64,000 bases of DNA from Blautia sp. (GTDB taxonomy: Bacteria; Bacillota; Clostridia; Lachnospirales; Lachnospiraceae). A program made the translations under genes and the position numbers. The DNA lies in the NCBI GenBank assembly GCA_017463155.1, contig JAFTPT010000023.1, positions 1-64,000 of the forward strand. Direction: 5' to 3'. Shown here piece after piece: positions 52,036 through 60,131 of the stretch (positions are counted from its first letter, which is position 1; each line of letters opens with the position of its first letter). Below the pieces are notes generated by a model. That model was not told where the DNA came from and did not search any database. It saw only the letters and a program-made list of their open reading frames with translations.

Positions 52036-53055
52036 TCATACGATCGCCTGCTCGGACTCCTCCTCCGTGTCATGATAAGGTTCCAGGGATTTCCGTAAAA
52101 ACCGCTGGTATTCGAACCGGGTCCTCCGGGACAGGACGAGTTCCACGCCCGGTCCAAGGCCGGCCAGCCAGCCAAAGAACTGCCGGCTCACATGCACCCG
52201 CAGAAGTGCCCGGAAATGCTCCTTATCCCTGGGAATGATCCGCACATCCTCGCCGAAGCGGTCGATCAGGACACCGATAAAATGATTCTCCATCTCGAGC
52301 GTCACGGTCTCCTCGCGTCCGCCGAACATGCCGAATGTCCTGGCCGAAAACTCCGGAGCGCTGAACCGCTCGAACATGTCCGCCCCGCTCCGGTGCCGCG
52401 GCTCGTTCTGCACGTCCTGCATCTTGTCGATCCGGTAATGCTTGACGATCCCGCTCTTCTCGTCGATGGCGACCAGGTAGAAGTTGCCTTCCTTCCAGAC
52501 GATGCCCCAGGGGCTCACCCGGTAGCGCTCCCCGTTCCGTTTGAGGCGGAGCTTTTTGGCCACGGTCCACTCCAGATAGCCGAAGGTGATCTGCAGATCG
52601 TGCTTCATCGCCATGCGGATCGTGTCGACCTGGTCATAAATGCCCTCATCCAGCGCGTTCGCGCGCTTTTCCACAAAGAGCGGCTGGCGGAGCTGCTGCG
52701 CTCCGTGGATACCGGCCAGCTTTTCGAATTTACGGCAGAGCTGTTCGGATTTGGCGTCGGAGATAAACTCCGCGGACCGCACGGCATCGCAGAGAAGACG
52801 AAGCTCCCCCTGGTCAAACGAACGGCTGCCTATATAAAATCCCGCCGGGCGGGACCGCCTGTTCCGCACATCCATTCCGAAGATGCGGAGTGTATCGATA
52901 TCGTCGTAGATCGCCTTGCGCTCCGCCCGGATCCCCAGGCCGTGCAGATAGGCGATCAGGGCGGTCGCGGACATGGGATGCTCCTCATCCGTCTGTTCCA
53001 TCAGCGCCCTGGCGACATACAGGATCTTCAGTTTTTGCTGAGATGATCTGGCCAT
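52036..53055 (-). CDS. WYL-domain transcriptional regulator
   Basis: 339 residues from ATG 53055, six bases after GAGGGGG; a 5-codon extension would overlap the upstream gene. An N-terminal helix-turn-helix (MSATALIAYLHGLGIRAERKAIYDDIDTL, split over about 28-57) is followed by a WYL domain (KKLRLKRNGERYRVSPWGIVWKEGNFYLVAIDE) and a WCX-like C-terminus. WYL regulators often respond to nucleic-acid or nucleotide ligands and control defence or DNA repair. It follows a small membrane-protein gene that has a LexA-like box. Confidence 0.9.
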   Translation of the reverse strand: MARSSQQKLKILYVARALMEQTDEEHPMSATALIAYLHGLGIRAERKAIYDDIDTLRIFGMDVRNRRSRPAGFYIGSRSFDQGELRLLCDAVRSAEFISDAKSEQLCRKFEKLAGIHGAQQLRQPLFVEKRANALDEGIYDQVDTIRMAMKHDLQITFGYLEWTVAKKLRLKRNGERYRVSPWGIVWKEGNFYLVAIDEKSGIVKHYRIDKMQDVQNEPRHRSGADMFERFSAPEFSARTFGMFGGREETVTLEMENHFIGVLIDRFGEDVRIIPRDKEHFRALLRVHVSRQFFGWLAGLGPGVELVLSRRTRFEYQRFLRKSLEPYHDTEEESEQAIV

Positions 53056-53066
53056 GACACGCCCCC

Positions 53067-53324
53067 TCACTTATCGGTCAGTACCGCTACAACTCCAGAA
53101 TATAATACCATAAACGACAGAGCCAGGGCAATGCCGTCCGCTCTCAAAAAGTCAAGATTCAGGATCATGGCGCCTGCCACCATGATCTCCAGCGTCACCA
53201 GGATGCCCAGCAGCATCGCCATCGCCCGGGAAAGTCTCTCCGGGGCCTTTTTTTCCTCCTCAAAGATACTGCCGTCCGCCATCGCGATCCGTCTTCTGTC
53301 TGTGCTGCGTGTTTCTCCCCTCAT
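53067..53324 (-). CDS. Small two-segment membrane protein behind a LexA-like box
   Basis: 85 residues from ATG 53324 (GGGAGGT six nt upstream). A polar N-terminus of about 35 residues (ETRSTDRRRIAMADGS) is followed by two hydrophobic segments (MAMLLGILVTLEIMVAGAMI and IALALSFMVLYSGVVAVL) with a short DFLRADG turn between them. No family recognised. The predicted promoter carries a LexA-like box at 53385-53398, so it may be damage-induced. The gene leads into the WYL and birA genes on the same strand. Confidence 0.7.
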   Translation of the reverse strand: MRGETRSTDRRRIAMADGSIFEEEKKAPERLSRAMAMLLGILVTLEIMVAGAMILNLDFLRADGIALALSFMVLYSGVVAVLTDK

Positions 53325-53384
53325 GTCTGTACCTCCCACTCACGAACGATCTGTTTGCTTTCATTTTCATGTTCGGATTAAAAG

Positions 53385-53425
53385 CGAACATATATTCGTG
53401 TTTTTCTTTCTCTAGTGGCATTATA
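53385..53425 (-). promoter_or_regulatory. LexA-like SOS box with -10 element
   Basis: On the minus strand CGAATATATGTTCG (53385-53398) matches the Bacillus-type LexA box (CGAAC-N4-GTTCG) with one change. A TATAAT -10 occurs at 53420-53425. An overlapping larger inverted repeat, ATGTTCG-N9-CGAACAT (53369-53391), adds further GTTCG/CGAAC half-sites. The -35 is weak. Confidence 0.6.
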
Positions 53426-53467
53426 GCACAGGTATATGTCCAATAAACAGGGATGAAACTATCTTTT

Positions 53468-56173
53468 TTACCGAATATCAAAAACACTTCGTGCCTTCAG
53501 GCCGCACGGCTTGCCCCGCAGGACGCGTACGAGCCGGGAGCTGGCGTTCATGTCAAAAAAGTTGTCCTCCAGAAGAAGATCCTCCGCACCATAGATCTCC
53601 ACGCTTCTTGCATAGGCCCCTGCCTCCACCCGGATCCAGTCGCTTCCGTCCTTTCGTACGACGGACAACGAAAGATGCGGATCTTCAAACCGGAAGAATT
53701 TGGGCGGTGCAAACAGAACCGTTCCGGAGGATACGATCGTTCCGGTTTCTTCCAGTTCATAGCTTACATACTGGCAGAAAATATCAAGCGCGGGGAGTTC
53801 TTCCTTCGGAAGCCACGCAGAAGAAAACGGAGGCACCGTAAGTTCTGTACAGCCGCCGGAGCTGTACGCTGCGTCATCTGCCGCCGCCATAACACAGACC
53901 GGACTTCCTTCCGATCCTTCCCTGTCCCCTCCGCACAAGGGATCTGCGGTCCTTCCGGACGGCTTTGCCCAGCTGTCGCTTCCCGGCACAAATCCACTGT
54001 ATGCCGGCGCAAACGGCGAACATTCCTCCTTGGGCAGCCGGACGGGGCTTCCGTCTGAAGCGCGCACCTGCCAGCGGACACGAACCGTACGACTTTTCCC
54101 GGTCTCATTCGATACACAGAGCCGGATCGACTTCTCCATCCGGTAGGGCTCGGCGTTGACATTCGGATCCTGTGAGATCATGCTCTCCTCCTCGCAGGAC
54201 AGAAGAAGCGGCGCAAAAAAGCGCTTTTCCATATAGTGGAGCGCTTTCCACCGTCCGAAATAATCGATGGAGGACCAGCTGGCGGCCGGCATGATGTCGT
54301 TCAGCTGCCAGACGATCGCACCCATGCAACGGCCCCTGTGCCGGCGGAGGTGCTCCACCCCATAGCGGATGGCATCCGCCTGGAGGAGCTGCGAGGCATA
54401 GATGAACACGTCGAACCCGGAGGGATACAGGTACGTCTGCTCCATATACCGCATGATCGTCCCGTTGGCTGCGTTGTTGCGCTGGTGTTTTTCCATCACA
54501 TAGGAAAAAACATTCCGGTCCTCCGGCCGTGTGAAGGCCTCGATCGTCGCGAGCGGCGGGAAGGATTGGAATCCGAATTCCGAAAGATACCGGAAATGGA
54601 ACTTCCGGTACTCCGTAAACGGTTTTCCTCCATGCCATACATCCCAGTAATGCACGTCGCCGCGGTCCTCTCCGTCCGGATCATCGAACGCGCCTCCGGA
54701 GGAGGGACTGGACGGCCAGTAAAAAGCGTCCGGATCGTTCTCCCGGATCACTCCGGGCAGGATGTGCTCGTACATCCGCACATAATCGGACAGCTGGGAA
54801 GGCTTCCAGCACCAGGCCGCCCTGTCACGGGCGATAAACGATTCCATCTCATTGTTGCCGCACCACAGGGCCAGCGAGGGATGATGCCGGAGTCTGCGTA
54901 CATTATCGATAAATTCCGCGGTAATACTCTCTTCAAATTCCGGTGTAAGGTCATAGACCGCGCACGCAAACATAAAGTCCTGCCAGACAAGAAGTCCCAG
55001 CTCGTCACACAGATCATAGAAAAAGTCTTCCGGATAGTACCCGCCGCCCCACACACGGATCGTATTATGGTTCGCAAGGACCGCATCCCGCAGCAGCCTC
55101 TCCGTCCGTTCCCTGGTCACGCGGCGAAGGATGTTGTCCTCCGGAATATAATCCGCGCCCATGGCAAAGACGGGGACACCGTTCACAACATGGCAGAATC
55201 GCTCTCCCCACTGGTCTTTTGTGCGATCCACCGTCAACGTGCGGAAGCCGATCCGGCGGCTCCAGACATCCAGAGCGTCGTCTTCGTACAGAAGTTCTGC
55301 CGTCAGACGATACAGCGGCTGTTCGCCGTACCCGTGCGGCCACCACAGCTGCGCCTGCAGAACCGTAAGCTCCATCACCTCCGAGAGAGAAAAGCGTTCC
55401 TGCCGGACCATCTCTCCCTCCGGACCGGTCAGTGTCACCTGCAGGGCATAGGATGACAGATCTTCATCTGCCGTTTTTTCCTGAAGACCTGACAGCCATT
55501 TCCCATCCGCCGTGAACACCTCCGGTTTCAGCGTAAGCATCACCTTTTCCGCATATACGCCGTTCTCCACAATCCCTTCTATTTTCTGTCCGACATAAAC
55601 ACTTGCAAGTCCGGCCTTCTGTACGCCCGTCAGCACAACGGGACGCCAGATGCCCGCATCCGGAAGCCTGGCTCCCCAGTCCCAGCCCATCATGCAGTGC
55701 GCTTTCCGGAGCCTGGCAAATCCCCGCATGCAGTCCGTGGTCCCGTACAGCGGATCCCCGTCATAGGATTCCCGGATGAACCGGTTCGGAGAATGAAAGC
55801 GGATCTGAAGGTGGTTCCCCCTGTTCCGGAGCAGTTTTTTTACGGGGAGGCGGTATTCACGGTGCATATTATCCGCCTCCAGGATGACGGATCCGTTCAG
55901 CAAAACCGTCGCCAGTGTGTCAAGCCCGTAAAAAACGAGCCAGTACTCCGCGTACTCCTCCGGATCCTCCTCCATGTCGAAGATCGTCTCGTACTCATAA
56001 TCCGCTTCCATGCGGGCCAGGGCATCCAGTTCATTGTCCCGGTACCAGGGCTCCTCCATCCTGCCTGCCGCCAACAGATCCGCATAGACGGATCCCGGAA
56101 CTTCTGCCGGGATCCATTCCTCCGCTCCTGTCTCACGCATACGCCAGTTGTCGTGCAAAAATTTCCTCCACAT
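53468..56173 (-). CDS. GH2-type beta-mannosidase
   Basis: 901 residues from ATG 56173 (GGGAGG six nt upstream); an eight-codon extension is unsupported. The GH2 jelly-roll domain begins at about 20 (AEVPGSVYADLLAAG), and the immunoglobulin-like domain follows. The barrel has the acid/base Glu in WCGNNEMES and the nucleophile Glu in YLSEFGFQSFP. Beta-mannosidases hydrolyse terminal beta-mannose from N-glycans or mannan oligosaccharides. No signal peptide. The last gene of the uptake operon with the 56266-59897 transporter. Confidence 0.93.
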   Translation of the reverse strand: MWRKFLHDNWRMRETGAEEWIPAEVPGSVYADLLAAGRMEEPWYRDNELDALARMEADYEYETIFDMEEDPEEYAEYWLVFYGLDTLATVLLNGSVILEADNMHREYRLPVKKLLRNRGNHLQIRFHSPNRFIRESYDGDPLYGTTDCMRGFARLRKAHCMMGWDWGARLPDAGIWRPVVLTGVQKAGLASVYVGQKIEGIVENGVYAEKVMLTLKPEVFTADGKWLSGLQEKTADEDLSSYALQVTLTGPEGEMVRQERFSLSEVMELTVLQAQLWWPHGYGEQPLYRLTAELLYEDDALDVWSRRIGFRTLTVDRTKDQWGERFCHVVNGVPVFAMGADYIPEDNILRRVTRERTERLLRDAVLANHNTIRVWGGGYYPEDFFYDLCDELGLLVWQDFMFACAVYDLTPEFEESITAEFIDNVRRLRHHPSLALWCGNNEMESFIARDRAAWCWKPSQLSDYVRMYEHILPGVIRENDPDAFYWPSSPSSGGAFDDPDGEDRGDVHYWDVWHGGKPFTEYRKFHFRYLSEFGFQSFPPLATIEAFTRPEDRNVFSYVMEKHQRNNAANGTIMRYMEQTYLYPSGFDVFIYASQLLQADAIRYGVEHLRRHRGRCMGAIVWQLNDIMPAASWSSIDYFGRWKALHYMEKRFFAPLLLSCEEESMISQDPNVNAEPYRMEKSIRLCVSNETGKSRTVRVRWQVRASDGSPVRLPKEECSPFAPAYSGFVPGSDSWAKPSGRTADPLCGGDREGSEGSPVCVMAAADDAAYSSGGCTELTVPPFSSAWLPKEELPALDIFCQYVSYELEETGTIVSSGTVLFAPPKFFRFEDPHLSLSVVRKDGSDWIRVEAGAYARSVEIYGAEDLLLEDNFFDMNASSRLVRVLRGKPCGLKARSVFDIR

Positions 56174-56198
56174 CGGTTTCCTCCCGTAATCTGCCAAA

Positions 56199-56229
56199 CG
56201 GGCCGGGGCGTTTTCACGCCGCCGGCCCG
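56199..56229 (-). other. Intercistronic GC-rich hairpin
   Basis: CGGGCCGG and CCGGCCCG pair, with an inner GGCG/CGCC, between the sugar-binding-protein gene and the mannosidase gene. No T-run follows. It matches the hairpins after the other two binding-protein genes. Confidence 0.75.
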
Positions 56230-56265
56230 CTGCAATAAGCTTTATTCATCGTGTATCCGTCAGGA

Positions 56266-57996
56266 TCAGTTTACAGAGAATTCCTCAGCCGCAGCCTTCG
56301 CCTCGTCATACAGCTGCTTCATTTCTTCCGTTGCCTGCGGAAGATTCATCGCATCCAGCTGCTCCATAGCCTCTTCACGCACCGCTGCAAATTCATCCTC
56401 ATCCGCTGCCATGATTGCCTTCACGCCCTGTACGTTCATGTACTGGTTGCACTGATCGATAATGTTCAGTGTCTCATCGCTCGGATTCTGTACCAGGCTG
56501 GTGAAAAGAAGATACTCGGATTGAGATGCAAGCTCACCTTTTTCTTTCAGGTCGTTCAGCACCATACCCGGATACAGGTACTCTCCTCCAAGTTTTTCAC
56601 TATAATATTCGCAATAATCCTTATCAATGTCAAGCATATTGTTGGCCTTTTCCTCATTGGAAAGGAAAATGTTGGCCGGTGCGCCGTCAGACATGACCTG
56701 GATGTCCCGCATGCCGCTAAGCTTATTATACAGGGTAACACCTGTGGAAGTCGTGTAGGAGCTGTCGGTTTTGATCTTCTCCTTCATCTCCTCCGTAGGG
56801 ACTAACTTGCCGTCCTCATACTGCCAGTGAACACCTTCCTCACCGGAGTAAAGCAGGCGGGCCCCTTCCTCGGAATTACAGAAGTCGATCAGTTCCATCG
56901 CTTTTTCGGGATATTCACAGCTGGTCGTGATAGCGGTTGCGTACTCAATTCCCTGCCCCAGAGGTGCATTTGTCGAGTTCACGCCGGAGATGAACGGATA
57001 TCCGTCGTGCGGAAGCTTTTCAAAGCCCCAGTCTGCATGACCGTTGGCAACGAGTGTCTTATTCATGTTTTCACTCTGCCAGCTTGCATACGTCATCAGG
57101 ACCTGGCCGTTATGGCACTTTTCCCAGAACTGGTCATTCTTCATGGTGAAGGCTTCCGGATCCACGAGTCCCATGTTATATGCCTTGTTATAGAATGCGA
57201 GGGAATCCCAGAAGGCATCCGTATTGTAGATAATATCCGTCTCTAAGGTCTCACGGTTTACGATCACGTTATTGTTCAGGTCAAGCCAGCCCAGTTCTCT
57301 GGCATTTGCCAGCCACCAGGGCCACAGCCCCCAGTCTGACCATCCACTGATCGCATAGATCTGTTTGCCGTCCGCAAGATCGTTTTCTCTTGCGTAATCC
57401 TGCATTTCCTTGAGTACTTCCAGGAAATCATCGGTCGTCTCGATCTCCGGGCAGCCGATTGCCCTGTATACATCCCACCGGACCTCAAGTCCTACATTTT
57501 CGATCGTATAGCTGATATCCGGATGCTCCGGATCCTCCTCGTAGCAAAGCACCGGGATATAATAGATCTTGTCCTGGCCGTTGCTTGCATATTTTTTGGA
57601 GAACTCCAGTCTCACGGGGAAATTCGCCTTGATATTCGGCCCATACTCCTCGATCAGGTCATCCAGAGGGATCAACTGTCCGGAAGAGATCAGGGACGCA
57701 CTGTCTACGCCCTGCTGCGCGTAATTGCTGTAGACAATATCCGGAAGATCCCCTCCGGCCAGCAATACACTGAATTTCTGGGAATCGCCGGAAATAATGT
57801 CCATCTTGATTCCCAAACGTTCTTCAATAACCTTTGCGACATCGTTGTCCTGCAGCCCCGGTGCCATCACTTCATTGTTCCAGATGGTCAGCGTGACCGT
57901 GCCATCATCATCGGCTGCCATTGCCGGCACAGAGATACCGCTCATGAGCATGGTGGTTGTTAAAGCTGCGATCATACTTTTTTTCAGGTTTCTCAT
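56266..57996 (-). CDS. Sugar ABC transporter substrate-binding protein (SBP family 1, LplA-type)
   Basis: 576 residues, longer than most family-1 binding proteins, as in LplA-type ones. The signal MRNLKKSMIAALTTTMLMSG ends near PAMA-ADDD; there is no lipobox cysteine. The mature part has TLTIWNNEVMAPG, GDLPDIVYSNYA, and WPWWLANAREL. The ligand is probably a mannose-containing oligosaccharide given the mannosidase. Placed after the two permease genes in the operon, with AAAGGAGG upstream. Confidence 0.93.
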   Translation of the reverse strand: MRNLKKSMIAALTTTMLMSGISVPAMAADDDGTVTLTIWNNEVMAPGLQDNDVAKVIEERLGIKMDIISGDSQKFSVLLAGGDLPDIVYSNYAQQGVDSASLISSGQLIPLDDLIEEYGPNIKANFPVRLEFSKKYASNGQDKIYYIPVLCYEEDPEHPDISYTIENVGLEVRWDVYRAIGCPEIETTDDFLEVLKEMQDYARENDLADGKQIYAISGWSDWGLWPWWLANARELGWLDLNNNVIVNRETLETDIIYNTDAFWDSLAFYNKAYNMGLVDPEAFTMKNDQFWEKCHNGQVLMTYASWQSENMNKTLVANGHADWGFEKLPHDGYPFISGVNSTNAPLGQGIEYATAITTSCEYPEKAMELIDFCNSEEGARLLYSGEEGVHWQYEDGKLVPTEEMKEKIKTDSSYTTSTGVTLYNKLSGMRDIQVMSDGAPANIFLSNEEKANNMLDIDKDYCEYYSEKLGGEYLYPGMVLNDLKEKGELASQSEYLLFTSLVQNPSDETLNIIDQCNQYMNVQGVKAIMAADEDEFAAVREEAMEQLDAMNLPQATEEMKQLYDEAKAAAEEFSVN

Positions 57997-58058
57997 AGTA
58001 TCCTCCTTTATATTTGAAACTGCCTGTCTTCTCAGTTTCTTGTACGTATGTCAAGGGC

Positions 58059-58973
58059 TCAGCCCTTTACTGCTCCCATCATGATCCCTTTTACAAAGTA
58101 CCTTTGTAAAAACGGATACACACACATGATGGGGATGACAACGATCACGGTGATACACATCTTGATCGATGTCGGCGTGATCAGGGAGACGGCTGCCGAA
58201 GAGTCCATGGCCGAACTGGACATCTGCTGAAAGCGGTTTGCCTGGTTCAGGTAATTGTAAAGGATCATCTGCAATGTCTGCAGCTTTGAATCGCTGATCA
58301 GAAAATAGTTGTCCGTCCAGGAGTTCCAGTGTCCGACGATCGCATATACGGCGATCGTGGCGAGAATAGGCTTGGACAGAGGCATATATATTTTCCAGAA
58401 CCGGGTCAGGATCCCCGCTCCGTCGATCTTGGCCGATTCCTCCAGCTCCCTGGGGAGCGATTCAAAGTATGTCTTGATCAAGATCACATAGTAAGCTGTA
58501 ACGATCCCCGGAACAATATAAAGCAGATAATTATTCTGCAGATGGTAGGCTTTCATGGTCATGTACCAGGGGATCAGGCCGGCATTCAGATACATGGTCA
58601 GCACGACAAGTCTGTAGACGACCTTCCGTCCTGCCATTTTCTCCTGGGTCACCAGATACGCAAAAAGCGAGGAGCCCAGGATCGTGGTAACTGCACCAAT
58701 GATGCTTCGACTCACCGAGATCAGCAGTGCCTGAGGAATGTCATTCAGCTTAAAAATCCCGCGGAAGGTCTCCAGCGAAAACCCTTTCGGAAGAAATACA
58801 AGACCGGAAGCTGCTTTGTTCGGATCGCTGATGGAATAAATGATCACATAATAAAACGGATAGATGCACACCAGAACAAACATAAGGCTGAGCACGGTGA
58901 TGATCACATCTGCCGTTCTGCTCCTTGTTGATTGTCTGATATGGCCGGCTGTCTGTAACTTTGTTCTTCCCAT
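58059..58973 (-). CDS. Sugar ABC transporter permease (LplC/MalG-type)
   Basis: 304 residues with six helices. The coupling helix is LPRELEESAKIDGAGILTRFWKIYMPLSKP, the EAA motif of CUT1 permeases. The N-terminal segment resembles LplC (GLVFLPKGFSLETFRGIF). It pairs with the upstream LplB-type permease. A hairpin-like AAGGGCT/AGCCCTT surrounds its stop. Confidence 0.94.
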   Translation of the reverse strand: MGRTKLQTAGHIRQSTRSRTADVIITVLSLMFVLVCIYPFYYVIIYSISDPNKAASGLVFLPKGFSLETFRGIFKLNDIPQALLISVSRSIIGAVTTILGSSLFAYLVTQEKMAGRKVVYRLVVLTMYLNAGLIPWYMTMKAYHLQNNYLLYIVPGIVTAYYVILIKTYFESLPRELEESAKIDGAGILTRFWKIYMPLSKPILATIAVYAIVGHWNSWTDNYFLISDSKLQTLQMILYNYLNQANRFQQMSSSAMDSSAAVSLITPTSIKMCITVIVVIPIMCVYPFLQRYFVKGIMMGAVKG

Positions 58974-58988
58974 GGCTGTTCCCTCTTT

Positions 58989-59897
58989 TTAAATGATCGA
59001 ATTCCCTCTGACCTTTTTGGACAGCGCATTGGCTCCGAAAAGCAGCGTTACACTGACCACGGTCTTAAACATCCCCAATGCAATGGACTGCGGATAATTG
59101 TTTGTCAGGACACCGATCTTGTACACATAGTAATCAAGCACTTCGATCTTGTCTGCCGTCAATGGGTTATAGAAGATAAAGTACTGGTCAAAACCGTTAC
59201 TCAGGATATTGCTGATCTGCAGAAGAAGCAGGACAAAGAACGTCGGGTACAGGCCCGGGATCGTCACATGTAAAATACTCTGCCATCGATTGGCACCGTC
59301 CACGTGAGCCGCGTCATACAGTTCCTGATCGATCCCGGCAATCGACGCCATGTAGATGATCGCATTCCACCCCAGCGTCTTCCATGTGGCCAGTCCCCAT
59401 TGGAACATCCATGCATGTTTGCTGTCCCCGATCGGATTTACAATGGATGAGGATCCAAAATGCCGGAGTACATTGTTGACCATGCCGTCGGAGGAAAACA
59501 TGGCAAAGGCAAGGGTGAACACCACGATCCAGCTGATGAAATTCGGCAGTGTGGTAAAGGTCTGTACAAATTTCCTTATCTTCTGCGACTTGATCTCATT
59601 AAGCATGATGGCAAAGGCCATCGGCAGTGGCGAAAACACCAGCCCGATCAGACTAAGCGCAAAGGTATTTCGGAGCACCCGGAACAATTCTCTCCGGTTA
59701 TTCCAGATCGCGATAAACTGCTTGAGCCCCACAAATTCTATGCTCTCCCTCGGCATGCCTGCACGGTAGTTCGTGAAAGCGTAAGACCAGCCAAATAACG
59801 GCACATATGAGAAAGCGATCACAAGAATAACAAACGGCAGGGCCATCAGAAGAAGCCTCTTGCCCTCTTTATCAACTTTTCTCTTTTTGCTTTTCAT
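58989..59897 (-). CDS. Sugar ABC transporter permease (LplB/MalF-type)
   Basis: 302 residues, six helices. The FGWSYAFTNYRAGM strand and EAA helix LYDAAHVDGANRWQSILHVTIPGL are typical of LplB. First gene of the transporter operon; no ATPase gene is linked, as usual for LplBC systems, which share an ATPase elsewhere. An 8-5-8 inverted repeat lies 59 bases upstream. Confidence 0.94.
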   Translation of the reverse strand: MKSKKRKVDKEGKRLLLMALPFVILVIAFSYVPLFGWSYAFTNYRAGMPRESIEFVGLKQFIAIWNNRRELFRVLRNTFALSLIGLVFSPLPMAFAIMLNEIKSQKIRKFVQTFTTLPNFISWIVVFTLAFAMFSSDGMVNNVLRHFGSSSIVNPIGDSKHAWMFQWGLATWKTLGWNAIIYMASIAGIDQELYDAAHVDGANRWQSILHVTIPGLYPTFFVLLLLQISNILSNGFDQYFIFYNPLTADKIEVLDYYVYKIGVLTNNYPQSIALGMFKTVVSVTLLFGANALSKKVRGNSII

Positions 59898-59955
59898 GTT
59901 GATTCCTCATTTCCGGTTTTCTCAGGTGACTGGAACGGTCATTCATTTCCTCATC

Positions 59956-59976
59956 TTCTGTATCCATCATACAGAA
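59956..59976 (-). promoter_or_regulatory. Perfect 8-5-8 inverted repeat in the transporter leader
   Basis: TTCTGTAT and ATACAGAA are separated by five bases, upstream of the LplB-type gene. Its minus-strand TATGAT may be a -10. The YesN-like regulator could bind here. Confidence 0.45.
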
Positions 59977-60096
59977 CTTCCCGGGGGAATACCATCGACG
60001 ATCTTACTGTTTTCTGTTCAGCTCTCGAAACGACCAGTACATATCTTATGATTTCATGTCATTTTTTACACTTCCATAAACATCCGGACAGAACAA

Positions 60097-60123
60097 GAGC
60101 CGCAGCGTCAATGTCTGCGGCTC
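60097..60123 (-). terminator. Weak terminator or hairpin after the kinase gene
   Basis: GAGCCGCAG pairs with CTGCGGCTC around nine bases, between the broken kinase gene and the transporter operon. It is followed on the minus strand by TTGTTC, a poor T-run. The remainder of 59898-60131 holds only this and the inverted repeat at 59956. Confidence 0.5.
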
Positions 60124-60131
60124 TCCATCTG

